Part shown: in pieces, positions 32,689-40,076 of the stretch | Position numbering within the stretch: the first letter of the stretch is position 1 | Layout of the letters: each line of letters opens with the position of its first letter | Assembly (NCBI RefSeq): GCF_900637545.1 | Contig: NZ_LR134376.1 | Coordinates: 67,501-131,500, forward strand | Direction of reading: 5' to 3' | DNA length: 64,000 bases | Source: Aeromonas encheleia | GTDB lineage: Bacteria; Pseudomonadota; Gammaproteobacteria; Enterobacterales; Aeromonadaceae | Made by a program: the position numbers and the translations under genes | Notes under the pieces: generated by a model | The model's database searches: none | What the model was told of the DNA's origin: nothing | Seen by the model: only the letters and a program-made list of their open reading frames with translations

Positions 32689-32763
32689 CAGATCGCCATC
32701 CCTGAGCACGATCAGCTCGCCGCCCTGCAAGCGCCGCCGCTGTCGCTGACGCCGGGGTGGTGA
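32689..32763 (+). pseudogene. duplicate remnant of the srkA 3' end
   Basis: The 75 bases match the last 72 bases of srkA (32593-32664). After an initial 3-base insertion, the final 18 codons encode the same peptide (D-Q-L-A-A-L-Q-A-P-P-L-S-L-T-P-G-W-stop). Only four synonymous changes (GAC/GAT, CAG/CAA, GCC/GCG, TCA/TCG) separate them. TGATGCC follows both stops. The period is 99 bases. It has no start of its own and is a gene-tail remnant between srkA and dsbA. Confidence 0.88.
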
Positions 32764-32903
32764 TGCCGTTTGCGGGTCCTCGTGCCCGCTGGCGATCCTG
32801 CCTGGCTCGCCTTGGGCATTGACGGCAAGAGGGTGACGCAATAGGCTTGGACTGCTTCGGTTCGCCGGGCGTGCCTCACAGTGATCCCTTAACAGGAAAC
32901 GTC

Positions 32904-33512
32904 ATGAAAAAAGTACTATTTTTCCTCGCTGCCATGCTGATGATCCCCATGGTTCACGCCGCCCCGGAATTCAAGGAAGGCGTCAACTATGACGTGGTTA
33001 CCCAGACCGGCAGCGCCCAACCGGAAGTGCTGGAGTTCTTCTCCTACTTCTGCCCGCACTGCGCCAAGTTCGAGCCGATTGCCGAGGATCTGAAGAAGAA
33101 CCTGCCGGAAGGCGTGCCGATGAAGAAGAACCCGGTGGCCTTCCTGGGTCGCGAGATGGGTCCCGAGATGCAGCGTGCCTATGCGGTCGCCAACCTGCTG
33201 AACGTGGAAGGCAAGCTGACCCCGGCCATCTTCGACAAGATCCATACCCAGCGTCAGATGCCGCAGAGCCGTGCTGACGTGAAGCAGATCTTCGTGGACA
33301 ACGGCGTACCGGCCGAAGAGTTCGACGGTGCCGTCGACAGCTTCGCGGTCTCCGGCATGGTCTCCCAGTTCGATCGCAACACCGAGAGCTACAACGTGCG
33401 CGGTGTGCCGGCCTTCCTGGTCAACGGCAAGTACATGGTGAAGATTGAATCCATCACCTCCCAGGAGCAGTTCAACCAGCTGGTGAAGTACCTGCTGGCC
33501 AAGAAAGACTGA
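32904..33512 (+). CDS. dsbA: thiol:disulfide interchange protein DsbA
   Basis: A 202-residue periplasmic oxidase that introduces disulfides into exported proteins. The signal peptide KKVLFFLAAMLMIPMVHA (cleavage near 19/20) precedes a thioredoxin fold with the C50-P-H-C53 active site (FFSYFCPHCAKF) and the cis-proline loop RGVPAFLVNGK. The start ATG at 32904 has CAGGAAAC upstream. It has its own promoter region in the ~140 bases after the srkA remnant, and a strong terminator. Confidence 0.97.
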   Translation: MKKVLFFLAAMLMIPMVHAAPEFKEGVNYDVVTQTGSAQPEVLEFFSYFCPHCAKFEPIAEDLKKNLPEGVPMKKNPVAFLGREMGPEMQRAYAVANLLNVEGKLTPAIFDKIHTQRQMPQSRADVKQIFVDNGVPAEEFDGAVDSFAVSGMVSQFDRNTESYNVRGVPAFLVNGKYMVKIESITSQEQFNQLVKYLLAKKD

Positions 33513-33529
33513 TCCCGCCTGACCTCATG

Positions 33530-33565
33530 AAAAAAGCCCGCCGGTGCGAACCGGCGGGCTTTTTT
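33530..33565. terminator. bidirectional terminator between dsbA and phnE-like
   Basis: AAAAAAGCCCGCCGGT and ACCGGCGGGCTTTTTT flank a 4-base loop. It serves dsbA and the convergent ABC-transporter operon. Confidence 0.93.
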
Positions 33566-33615
33566 GTTTTTTACGGCCATCTCGGCGGGCAAGGCAGACG
33601 GAGGTTAATCCGGAT

Positions 33616-35163
33616 TCAGATCTGGCAGTCCCGCTGGGACGGCGCCGGCCGCGGCAGCCGGGTGCGACGGCTGATGGCCTCCGCCAGCCAGACCAGCAGC
33701 AGTATGGCCAGGATCAGGGTGGCCGCCTGATCGTAACGGAACAGGCTCAGGGACACATAGAGCTGCTGCCCCAAGCCGCCGGCGCCCACCACCCCGAGGA
33801 TGGTGGCGGCGCGCAGGTTCATCTCGCCGCGATAGAGGCTGTAGGCCAGCCACTGGCGCGCCACTAGCGGGAACAGGCTGTACCAGAAGCTGGCGATGCG
33901 ACCGGCGCCGCTCAGCTGCAGGGCGAGGCGAGGGGCCTGATCCGCATTCTCCAGCGTCTCCACGAACAGCCGTGCCAGCACCCCGGTGGTGTGCAGCGCC
34001 AGCGCCAGTATGCCCGCCACCGGCCCCAACCCGACCGCGATCACCAGCAGGCTGGCGAAGATGAGCTCGGGCACGGAGCGCAGCAGGTTGAACAGCAGTC
34101 GCAGCGGCCAGCAGTGACGGGCGAGGCAGGCCAGCGGCAGGGCCAGCAGGGCGCTCAGCAGGGTGCTCAGCAGCGCCATCTGCACCGTATCGAGAAGGCC
34201 GGTGCCCACCGTCAGCAGGAAGGGCGTCGACCAGTCCGGCTGCAGAAACTCGCCGATGAACTGCCCCACTCCGCCGAAGGAGAAGCTCAGCATGCGCCAG
34301 TCGAGCTGGTGGAACGCCAAGGCGCCGGCCAGCCCCAGGCAGGCCAGCAGTTGCAGCCCGGGGGAGCGGCTGTGGCGCAGCCAGGCGCTGAGGCCGTCGG
34401 CCAGGGTCACCAGCAGGATGAAGGCCAGCAGCAGGGTCACCACCTCGCCGCCGGCAAACATGCGCAGGGAGAGTTCGAGCTGCTGGCCGAGCCCGCCGGC
34501 GCCGACGAAGCCCATGATGACGGAGGCGCGCAGGGCGCACTCCCAGCGATAGACGGTGTAGGAGAGCAGCTCCTGGCGTACCGCGGGCAGCACGCCATAC
34601 CAGAGCGCCTGCAGGCGGCCGCTGCCACTGAGCAGCAGGGCGCGGGCCGGTTGCAGGGCGCCACTCTCCATGATTTCGTTGTAGACCTTGGCCAGCATGC
34701 CGCCGTAGCTGACGGCGATGGCCAGGATGGCGGCCAGGGGCCCGAGCCCGGACAGCCGCACGAACAGCAGCGCCCAGATGAGCTCGGGCAGGCTGCGCAG
34801 CAGGATGGCGATCAGCCGGCTGAGGGTCCGCAAGGCGCCGCGCAGCGGGCTGGGAATGGGACCCAGCTCGGCCAGCGACAGGGCGCGGGAGCCGAGCAGG
34901 GCGAACGGGACGCCGAGCAGCAGGGCACCGGCCAGCCCCAGGGTGGCGACCGCCAGGCTCTCCAGGGCAGCGCTCAGGGTCAGGCCGAGAAAGTCCTGAT
35001 CTATGCGGGGTGGCCAGCTGGTGGCGAGGAAGTTGCCCATCTGCCGCCAGCTCTGGCCGTCGAACAGTCCGAGCCAGCCCTCGGCATGCTGCCACAGGCT
35101 GAAGCCGATCAGCGCCAGCAGCCAGGGCAGGGGATGGCGCCAGCGATCCGTCAGCCCAGGCAC
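33616..35163 (-). CDS. phnE: PhnE-type ABC permease, two fused permease domains
   Basis: A 515-residue inner-membrane permease, about twice the ~260 of ordinary PhnE. Two homologous halves each end in the coupling segment VGAGGLGQQL (near residues ~230 and ~465) and each carry the LLRSxPELI motif. This supports internal duplication and fusion, so one polypeptide could form the whole channel. It overlaps the end of the ATPase gene by 13 bases, giving translational coupling. The alternative frame over the same DNA is not coding. Substrate is uncertain (see the binding protein). Confidence 0.9.
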   Translation of the reverse strand: MPGLTDRWRHPLPWLLALIGFSLWQHAEGWLGLFDGQSWRQMGNFLATSWPPRIDQDFLGLTLSAALESLAVATLGLAGALLLGVPFALLGSRALSLAELGPIPSPLRGALRTLSRLIAILLRSLPELIWALLFVRLSGLGPLAAILAIAVSYGGMLAKVYNEIMESGALQPARALLLSGSGRLQALWYGVLPAVRQELLSYTVYRWECALRASVIMGFVGAGGLGQQLELSLRMFAGGEVVTLLLAFILLVTLADGLSAWLRHSRSPGLQLLACLGLAGALAFHQLDWRMLSFSFGGVGQFIGEFLQPDWSTPFLLTVGTGLLDTVQMALLSTLLSALLALPLACLARHCWPLRLLFNLLRSVPELIFASLLVIAVGLGPVAGILALALHTTGVLARLFVETLENADQAPRLALQLSGAGRIASFWYSLFPLVARQWLAYSLYRGEMNLRAATILGVVGAGGLGQQLYVSLSLFRYDQAATLILAILLLVWLAEAISRRTRLPRPAPSQRDCQI

Positions 35164-35912
35164 GCATCCACCTCGTCGTCGCCGGCGTAGAGCGCGCTCA
35201 GCATGGCCGGGGTGACCGCCTGGGCGGGGCAGTCGAACTGCACCCGTCCCTCGCGCAGGCCTATGATGCGGGGGAAGCGCTCGAGCGCCAGTTCGACCGC
35301 ATGCAGGTTGGCGATGAGCGTGCTGCCCTGGGCGCGGGCCTGGGTCAGCAGGGCGTCCAGGCTGCTGCGGGCGAGCACGGGGTCGAGGGCGGAGACAGGC
35401 TCATCGGCCAGGATCAGCTCCGGCTGCTGATAGAGCACCCGGGCTATGCCGACCCGCTGCAACTGGCCGCCGGAGAGCTCGCCGCAGCGCTGCTGCCACT
35501 TGTCGGCGAGGCCGAGGCGGGCCAGCTCGGCCCTGGCCCCCTCGGGGTCGCAGGGGCGCAGCAGCGAGAGCAGGGCGCGGCCGAGGGACCACTGGCCCAG
35601 CCTGCCGGCCAGCACGGCGGTCAGCACCGGCTGGGAGGCGGGCAGGGGCGGCTGTTGCCAGACCATGCCGATCCGGCTGCGCAGCCGCTGGCGGGCGTGG
35701 CTGGAGAGCGCCCAGGGATCCTGCCCCCAGAGACTGAGGTTGCCCTCCCCGCGCAGCTCGGTGCCGAGCAGGCGCAGCAGGCTGGTCTTGCCCGCCCCGC
35801 TCGGCCCTATGATGGCGACGCATTCACCCGCCTCCAGCCGCAGGCTGAACGGGTGCAGGATGCGGCTCTGACCGAGCCGCAGTCCCTCCCCTGACAAGGC
35901 GACGGCGATCAC
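35151..35912 (-). CDS. phnC: PhnC-type ABC transporter ATPase
   Basis: A 253-residue ATPase with Walker A GPSGAGKTSL (~residue 36), Q-loop VWQQPP, signature LSGGQLQRVGIAR, Walker B LILADEPVSALDP and switch histidine NLHAVE. It starts with GTG, overlapping the binding-protein stop (GTGA), so it is coupled to it. It is most like the phosphonate/phosphite/selenate-type PhnC ATPases by context. It energises the fused permease downstream. Confidence 0.92.
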   Translation of the reverse strand: MIAVALSGEGLRLGQSRILHPFSLRLEAGECVAIIGPSGAGKTSLLRLLGTELRGEGNLSLWGQDPWALSSHARQRLRSRIGMVWQQPPLPASQPVLTAVLAGRLGQWSLGRALLSLLRPCDPEGARAELARLGLADKWQQRCGELSGGQLQRVGIARVLYQQPELILADEPVSALDPVLARSSLDALLTQARAQGSTLIANLHAVELALERFPRIIGLREGRVQFDCPAQAVTPAMLSALYAGDDEVDACLG

Positions 35913-36754
35913 TTCAGCAGGCCGGCCTGGGTCGCGGCGGCTTCGATGCCTAGGTAGTTCTCAGGCTTGGTCTCGATGAAGCGGCTGGCCCGTTGCAGCT
36001 TGAGTATCTCGGCCTGGGCCGGAACGGCGGGATCCAGCTTGAGGAAGGCCTGCTTGATCTTCTCCTGCAGCGCTGGGTCCAGGTCGCCGCGCACCGTCCA
36101 GTTGTAGTCAAAATAGGTCGGCGTGGTCCAGATCACCTTCACCTTGGCGGTATCGACCTTGCCCTCTTCCACCAGCTTGTCCCACACGGAGGCGTTGAGC
36201 GCACCGGCCGGCACCTTGCCGGAGGCGACCCAGGCGACGGTGGCGTCGTGGGCGCCGGAGAAGGCGACGTGGGCGAAGTCACGCTCCGGCACTATGCCTT
36301 GCTCGGCCAGGAAGTGGCGCGGCATCAGGTGGCCCGAGGTGGAGGAGGGGGAACCGAACGCGAAGTCCTTGCCCTTGGTGTCGGTCAGGGTCTTGATGCC
36401 GCTGTCCGCGTTGGCGATGAACTTGGAGGTGAACTGGGCATCTTCCTGACGCTGCACCAGCGGCACTACCTTGTCGGCCCGGCGATGGGCCTGCACGTAG
36501 GTGAAGCCCCCGAGCCAGGCCATGTCGAGCTTGCCGGAGGCCAGCGCCTCCACCACGGCGGCGTAGTCGTTGACCGGCACGAACACCACCTCGCGGCCGG
36601 TCTGCTCAGCCAGGTAGTCACCCAGCGGGGCAAACTTGCGCTGTAGCTCGGTGGGAGCCTCGTCCGGAATGGCGGAGACGCGCAGCGGCTCGGCGGCGGT
36701 GGCACCCAGGCTGGCGAGCAGGGTGGTGAGGGCAAACATCCATTTACGAGTCAT
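35909..36754 (-). CDS. phnD: PhnD-like periplasmic binding protein (phosphonate / selenate type)
   Basis: A 281-residue binding protein with signal peptide (MFALTTLLASLGATAA, cleavage near 20). The fold is a type II periplasmic binding domain: LRVSAIPDEAPTELQRKF, FVPVNDYAAVVEAL, MAWLGGFTYVQAH, and FGSPSSTSGHLMPRHF. The STSG loop is the anion-binding element of PhnD relatives. The GSPSSTSG and AWLGGFTYVQA wording resembles the subfamily annotated as putative selenate-binding at least as much as true phosphonate binders. No C-P lyase or selenium gene is adjacent. It is first gene of phnDCE, with AAGGAAC before the ATG. Confidence 0.82.
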   Translation of the reverse strand: MTRKWMFALTTLLASLGATAAEPLRVSAIPDEAPTELQRKFAPLGDYLAEQTGREVVFVPVNDYAAVVEALASGKLDMAWLGGFTYVQAHRRADKVVPLVQRQEDAQFTSKFIANADSGIKTLTDTKGKDFAFGSPSSTSGHLMPRHFLAEQGIVPERDFAHVAFSGAHDATVAWVASGKVPAGALNASVWDKLVEEGKVDTAKVKVIWTTPTYFDYNWTVRGDLDPALQEKIKQAFLKLDPAVPAQAEILKLQRASRFIETKPENYLGIEAAATQAGLLK

Positions 36755-36790
36755 GGCAGTTCCTTGTGGTCTGTCGTTCGGGCAAGAGAA

Positions 36791-36812
36791 AGGCCCGACA
36801 ACTGTCGGACCT
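36791..36812 (-). terminator. possible pncB terminator
   Basis: The inverted repeat GGCCCGACA/TGTCGGACC has one mismatch and a 2-base centre. On the minus strand it is followed by TTTCTCTT. It lies ~65 bases after the pncB stop and upstream of phnD; the T-run is imperfect. Confidence 0.5.
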
Positions 36813-36877
36813 GGCAAGTGAATCATGGTAGGGCGCCGGCGGCGTGATGCACAAGGCGGCGCCCCTAAAAAGCTACC

Positions 36878-38056
36878 TTACACCCCGACGTGAAACGCCT
36901 GCTTGAGGTTGCGGATGAAGTCCGCATCCCGGCACAGGGTCTTGCCCGGGCTGTCGGAGATCTTGGCGACCGGGCCGCCGTTGCACTCCATCAGCTTGAA
37001 GACGATGTTCATCGGGCTGACGCCGGGCAGATCGCAGGTGAGCTTGGTGCCGATGCCGAAGCTGGTGTTGATGCGGCCGCGGAAGTGGCGGAACAGCTGC
37101 ACCGCCTTGTCGAGGTTGAGGCCGTCGGAGAACACCAGCGTCTTGTCTCTGGGGTCTATGCCGAGCCGCTGATAGTGGCTGATGGCCTTCTCGCCCCACA
37201 CCACGGGATCGCCGGAGTCGTGGCGCAGGCCCTGGTAGCGGCTGGCCAGCTCGAAGTCGAAGTCGCGCAGGAAGGCATCCATGGTGATGCAGTCGGTCAG
37301 GGCGATCCCCAGGTGGTTGGTGAACTCGTCCAGCCAGCTGGTGAGGGCCGCACGCTGGCTGTGCTCCAGCGGGAAGCCGAGCTGCTGGTGGGCCTGGAAC
37401 CATTCGTGGGCCTGGGTGCCCACCGCCGGCAGCCGGTATTTCTGGGCCAGCTGGTAGTTGCTGGTGCCCTTGAATGCCGGCAGGCGCTCCTTGAGACGGC
37501 CCACCACGGCATCCTGCACCGCGTGGGAGAAGCGGCGGCGAGTACCGAAGTCGATGAGGTTGAAATCCTGCATCTCCGCCGGGCTCAGCTCATGCTCCAG
37601 CTTGTCGATCTTCTGATCCAGCCGATCCAGCGCCTGGCTCACCCCGAACTGGGGATAGCGGAAGCGGTTGCGCATCTCGCTGATGATGGCGAGCACAGGG
37701 ATTTCCCACAGGATCACGTCCTGCCAGGGGCCCTCGACCCGCACATTGATGCGACCATCCTGCTCGAACACCCGCAGCAGGGAGGCGTCGAGCGGCTTGC
37801 GGCGCAGGTGATCGAGGTAATCGGCGGTGAAGAAGGGGCGCTCGGCCAGGAAGTCGAGCTCGGGCTTGGTCAGCCGCAGGGAGCCGGCGAGGTGCAGCTG
37901 CTCCTCGATCTGGCCCATCATGGGCAACAGATCCTCTTCGTTGCGGCTGTGGAACTCGGCCACCACCTCGGCATCCGGATAGCGATGGAACACGGCCTGC
38001 TGCATGTGCAGCTTGTAGGCGTCGGTGTCGAGCAGGCTGGTGAGAATCGGCGGCAT
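36878..38056 (-). CDS. pncB: nicotinate phosphoribosyltransferase
   Basis: A 392-residue enzyme (E. coli 400) converting nicotinate and PRPP to nicotinate mononucleotide in NAD salvage. It has LTSLLDTDAYKLHMQQAVFH at the N terminus, LIDFGTRRRFS, RHDSGDPVVWGEKA and FGIGTKLTCDLP with phosphate-binding residues. The start ATG at 38056 matches the family start. The in-frame extension to 38122 is part of a duplicated 5' end, not coding for this protein. It is downstream of pncA, with two partial copies of its own start region in between. Confidence 0.96.
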   Translation of the reverse strand: MPPILTSLLDTDAYKLHMQQAVFHRYPDAEVVAEFHSRNEEDLLPMMGQIEEQLHLAGSLRLTKPELDFLAERPFFTADYLDHLRRKPLDASLLRVFEQDGRINVRVEGPWQDVILWEIPVLAIISEMRNRFRYPQFGVSQALDRLDQKIDKLEHELSPAEMQDFNLIDFGTRRRFSHAVQDAVVGRLKERLPAFKGTSNYQLAQKYRLPAVGTQAHEWFQAHQQLGFPLEHSQRAALTSWLDEFTNHLGIALTDCITMDAFLRDFDFELASRYQGLRHDSGDPVVWGEKAISHYQRLGIDPRDKTLVFSDGLNLDKAVQLFRHFRGRINTSFGIGTKLTCDLPGVSPMNIVFKLMECNGGPVAKISDSPGKTLCRDADFIRNLKQAFHVGV

Positions 38057-38057
38057 A

Positions 38058-38156
38058 TCAGACTCCCCGCAGGCTGGTGAGCGCGATGACGTTCCCCTGC
38101 CGCATAGGTAATTTGCAGGCATCGGTGTCGAGCAGGCTGGTGAGGATAGGAGGCAT
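38058..38156 (-). pseudogene. duplicate remnant of the pncB 5' end, proximal copy (32-codon ORF)
   Basis: Read from the ATG at 38156, the first 13 codons encode M-P-P-I-L-T-S-L-L-D-T-D-A, identical to PncB. There are four synonymous differences (CCG/CCT twice, ATT/ATC, GAC/GAT). Similarity then decays (C-K-L-P-M-R-Q against Y-K-L-H-M-Q-Q). The ORF stops at 38058, one base before the pncB ATG (TGATATG). The bases before each ATG (CTGAT) match too. Translation could feed directly into pncB. Confidence 0.88.
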
Positions 38157-38157
38157 A

Positions 38158-38235
38158 TCAGTATCCTGGCAGGCGGGTGACCTGCCGCATGGGTAAGTTG
38201 CAGGCGCCGGGCAGGCTGGTGAGAGTGATGGGCAT
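38158..38235 (-). pseudogene. duplicate remnant of the pncB 5' end, distal copy (25-codon ORF)
   Basis: The ATG at 38235 lies one base after the pncA stop (TGACATG). The ORF reads M-P-I-T-L-T-S-L-P-G-A-C-N-L-P-M-R-Q..., a more diverged version of the proximal copy. It ends at 38158, one base before the next ATG (TGATATG). With the proximal copy it forms a chain pncA / ORF / ORF / pncB of stop-to-start junctions on the same transcript. Confidence 0.8.
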
Positions 38236-38236
38236 G

Positions 38237-38872
38237 TCAGGCGTCCAGCAGGCGTTGTACATCGGTCAGGGTCTGGACCAGTTCGGCGCCAGCCTCGATC
38301 ATCTGGGTGCGGGCCTGGGCCACCGTCTCGGGGTTGATGCCACGGCAGGCGTCGAGATGAACAATAACCCGCAGGCCGGCCCGGCGCAGTTGCAACACGC
38401 TGGTCTTGACGCAGTAGTCGGTGGCGAGGCCGCCGACCAGCACAGTGCTGACGCCGCGGGACTGCAGAAACTCGATGAGGCCTGTACTGCGCCGCTCGGC
38501 CAGGTCGTGGAAGCAGGCGCCGTAGGGATGCAGATCCGGCTCGACCCCCTTCCAGACGAAGAAGTCGTAATCGATGGGGGTGGGCAGGCCGTCCAGCAGC
38601 TCGAAGCCAGGGGTGCCCGGCACGCAGTGCACCGGCCAGCTGAGGTCGGCGTTGGGCAGATCCAGCGGCTGCAGCATGTCGGCGGGGTCAGAGACGGCCC
38701 AGGCGGCATTGCGGGGATGGGCATCCTTGCTGCCTGCCCGCAGGCTGGCGAGGCGGGCCTGGGCGTTGAGTGCAGCCACAATAGCATCCCCGCCCGCGAC
38801 GGGCAGTTCGTTCGGGCAGAGGGGGGTGAAGCCCTTCTGCGCATCAATATCCAGGCTGGCGACGGTTCCCAT
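38237..38872 (-). CDS. pncA: nicotinamidase
   Basis: A 211-residue isochorismatase-fold hydrolase converting nicotinamide to nicotinate, the substrate of PncB. The catalytic triad is visible as Asp10 (SLDIDAQKGF), Lys108 (FFVWKGVEP) and Cys154 (GGLATDYCVKTS). The start at 38872 has GGAG seven bases upstream. It is divergent from nrtR and upstream of pncB on the same strand, forming a two-step NAD salvage operon. Confidence 0.94.
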   Translation of the reverse strand: MGTVASLDIDAQKGFTPLCPNELPVAGGDAIVAALNAQARLASLRAGSKDAHPRNAAWAVSDPADMLQPLDLPNADLSWPVHCVPGTPGFELLDGLPTPIDYDFFVWKGVEPDLHPYGACFHDLAERRSTGLIEFLQSRGVSTVLVGGLATDYCVKTSVLQLRRAGLRVIVHLDACRGINPETVAQARTQMIEAGAELVQTLTDVQRLLDA

Positions 38873-38946
38873 GATTGGCTCCTGCACATACTATCCTTGT
38901 GATATTATCTACCAAACATTATTGGAAGGCGAGCAGGTCAGTCAGG

Positions 38947-39597
38947 ATGCCGAGAATGAGTCTGGATATGGTGGTGCTGCGGTTGAACGAGGAGCGGCTC
39001 GAGCTGCTCCTCGAGACCCGCGATCGCCCCCCCTTTGCCCATAGCTGGCAGTTGCCCGCGCTGCGCATCGACGAGACGCGGGACCGGGATCTGGACGCCG
39101 CCCGCCATCGCCTGCTGGCGGAGTGGGGGCTGGGCCACTGCTACAGCGAGCAGGTCTGCACCCTCGGCAATCTGGAGCGGGATCCCCGCGGCTGGTCCAC
39201 CACCCTGGTCTACCTGTGCCTGGTCGAGCCTGAGGTGGAGGCGGTGCGCGGCTGCTGGCATCCGCTCTCTGTCTTGCCGGGCCTCGGCCTCGCCTTCGAC
39301 CACGGCCAGCTGATCGCCAAGGGGCTGGAGCGGCTGCGCATCAAGAGCCGCTACAGCACCCTGCCACTGCAACTGCTTGGCCCCGAGTTCACCCTCTCCG
39401 AGGTGCAGCGCGCCTTCGAGGTCATCCTGCAGACCCCAATGAATACGGCGGCGTTTCGCAAGCGCATCCACCGCGCCGATATCCTGGTGGATACCGGCCG
39501 CAAGCGCACCGGCAAGCAGCGCCCGGCCATCCTCTACCGGCTGGAGAGCCCCTGCTGCGTGATGTTTGATCAGGTGATGAATGGAGCCGAAGCATGA
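38947..39597 (+). CDS. nrtR: NrtR family regulator of NAD metabolism
   Basis: A 216-residue protein with an N-terminal Nudix-like domain whose Nudix box is degenerate (ALRIDETRDRDLDAARHRLLAEWGL) and a C-terminal winged helix (FTLSEVQRAFEVILQ, NTAAFRKRI, GKQRPAILYRL). NrtR proteins repress NAD salvage genes and release DNA on binding ADP-ribose. Divergence from pncA-pncB supports direct control. Start choice (38947 or 38956) is uncertain because the ribosome site is weak. It overlaps the next gene by ATGA. Confidence 0.88.
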   Translation: MPRMSLDMVVLRLNEERLELLLETRDRPPFAHSWQLPALRIDETRDRDLDAARHRLLAEWGLGHCYSEQVCTLGNLERDPRGWSTTLVYLCLVEPEVEAVRGCWHPLSVLPGLGLAFDHGQLIAKGLERLRIKSRYSTLPLQLLGPEFTLSEVQRAFEVILQTPMNTAAFRKRIHRADILVDTGRKRTGKQRPAILYRLESPCCVMFDQVMNGAEA

Positions 39598-40076
39598 ACC
39601 ATAAACCGCTACGCGTGCTGGTCAGCGCTTGCCTGCTCGGGCAGCCGGTGCGGTATGACGGTCAGAGCAAGGGGATCCTCTGCGACTGGCTGAGCGCGCT
39701 GGGGGCCGAGGGGCGCACCCTGGCCTTCTGCCCCGAGGTGGCCGGTGGCCTGCCGACCCCGCGCCCGCCCGCCGAACGGCAGGGGGAGTTGGTGGTGACT
39801 CAGTCTGGGCTGGACGTGACCGCCGAATTCGATCGTGGCGCCGAGCTGGCGTTGCGGCTCTGCCAGAGCCAGGGGATCCGCTTCGCGCTGCTCAAGGAGG
39901 GGAGCCCCTCCTGCGGCAGCGGTCGCATCTACAACGGCGGCTTCGAGGGAGTTTCGATGGCGGGTGAGGGCAAGACCACGGCCCTGCTGCGGCGCCACGG
40001 CATCGCTGTCTTCTCGGAGGATCAGCTGCCCGAGCTGGCCTCGGCGCTCACCTTGGCGACCACCGCCTCGACCTGA
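39594..40076 (+). CDS. DUF523 family protein
   Basis: A 160-residue protein of the DUF523 family. The N-terminal SACLLGQPVRYDG motif, FCPEVAGGLPTPRPPAE and the Cys/Ser-rich LLKEGSPSCGSGRIYNG are all present. The three cysteines (SAC, FCPE, PSCG) could form a metal or Fe-S site, by inference. It starts within the nrtR stop codon, so it is coupled to the regulator. Its last 55 bases overlap the 3' end of a convergent acyltransferase gene. Its function is not established. Confidence 0.88.
   Translation: MNHKPLRVLVSACLLGQPVRYDGQSKGILCDWLSALGAEGRTLAFCPEVAGGLPTPRPPAERQGELVVTQSGLDVTAEFDRGAELALRLCQSQGIRFALLKEGSPSCGSGRIYNGGFEGVSMAGEGKTTALLRRHGIAVFSEDQLPELASALTLATTAST

Noticed and set aside
33605-35167. 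An alternative same-strand frame over the phnE-like permease
   Set aside because: Arg/Pro/Ala-rich without hydrophobic helices; the other frame gives a clean duplicated permease with coupling motifs.
36878-38122. PncB with a 22-residue N-terminal extension
   Set aside because: The extension reads through the duplicated start region; the family start and TGATATG junction place the start at 38056.
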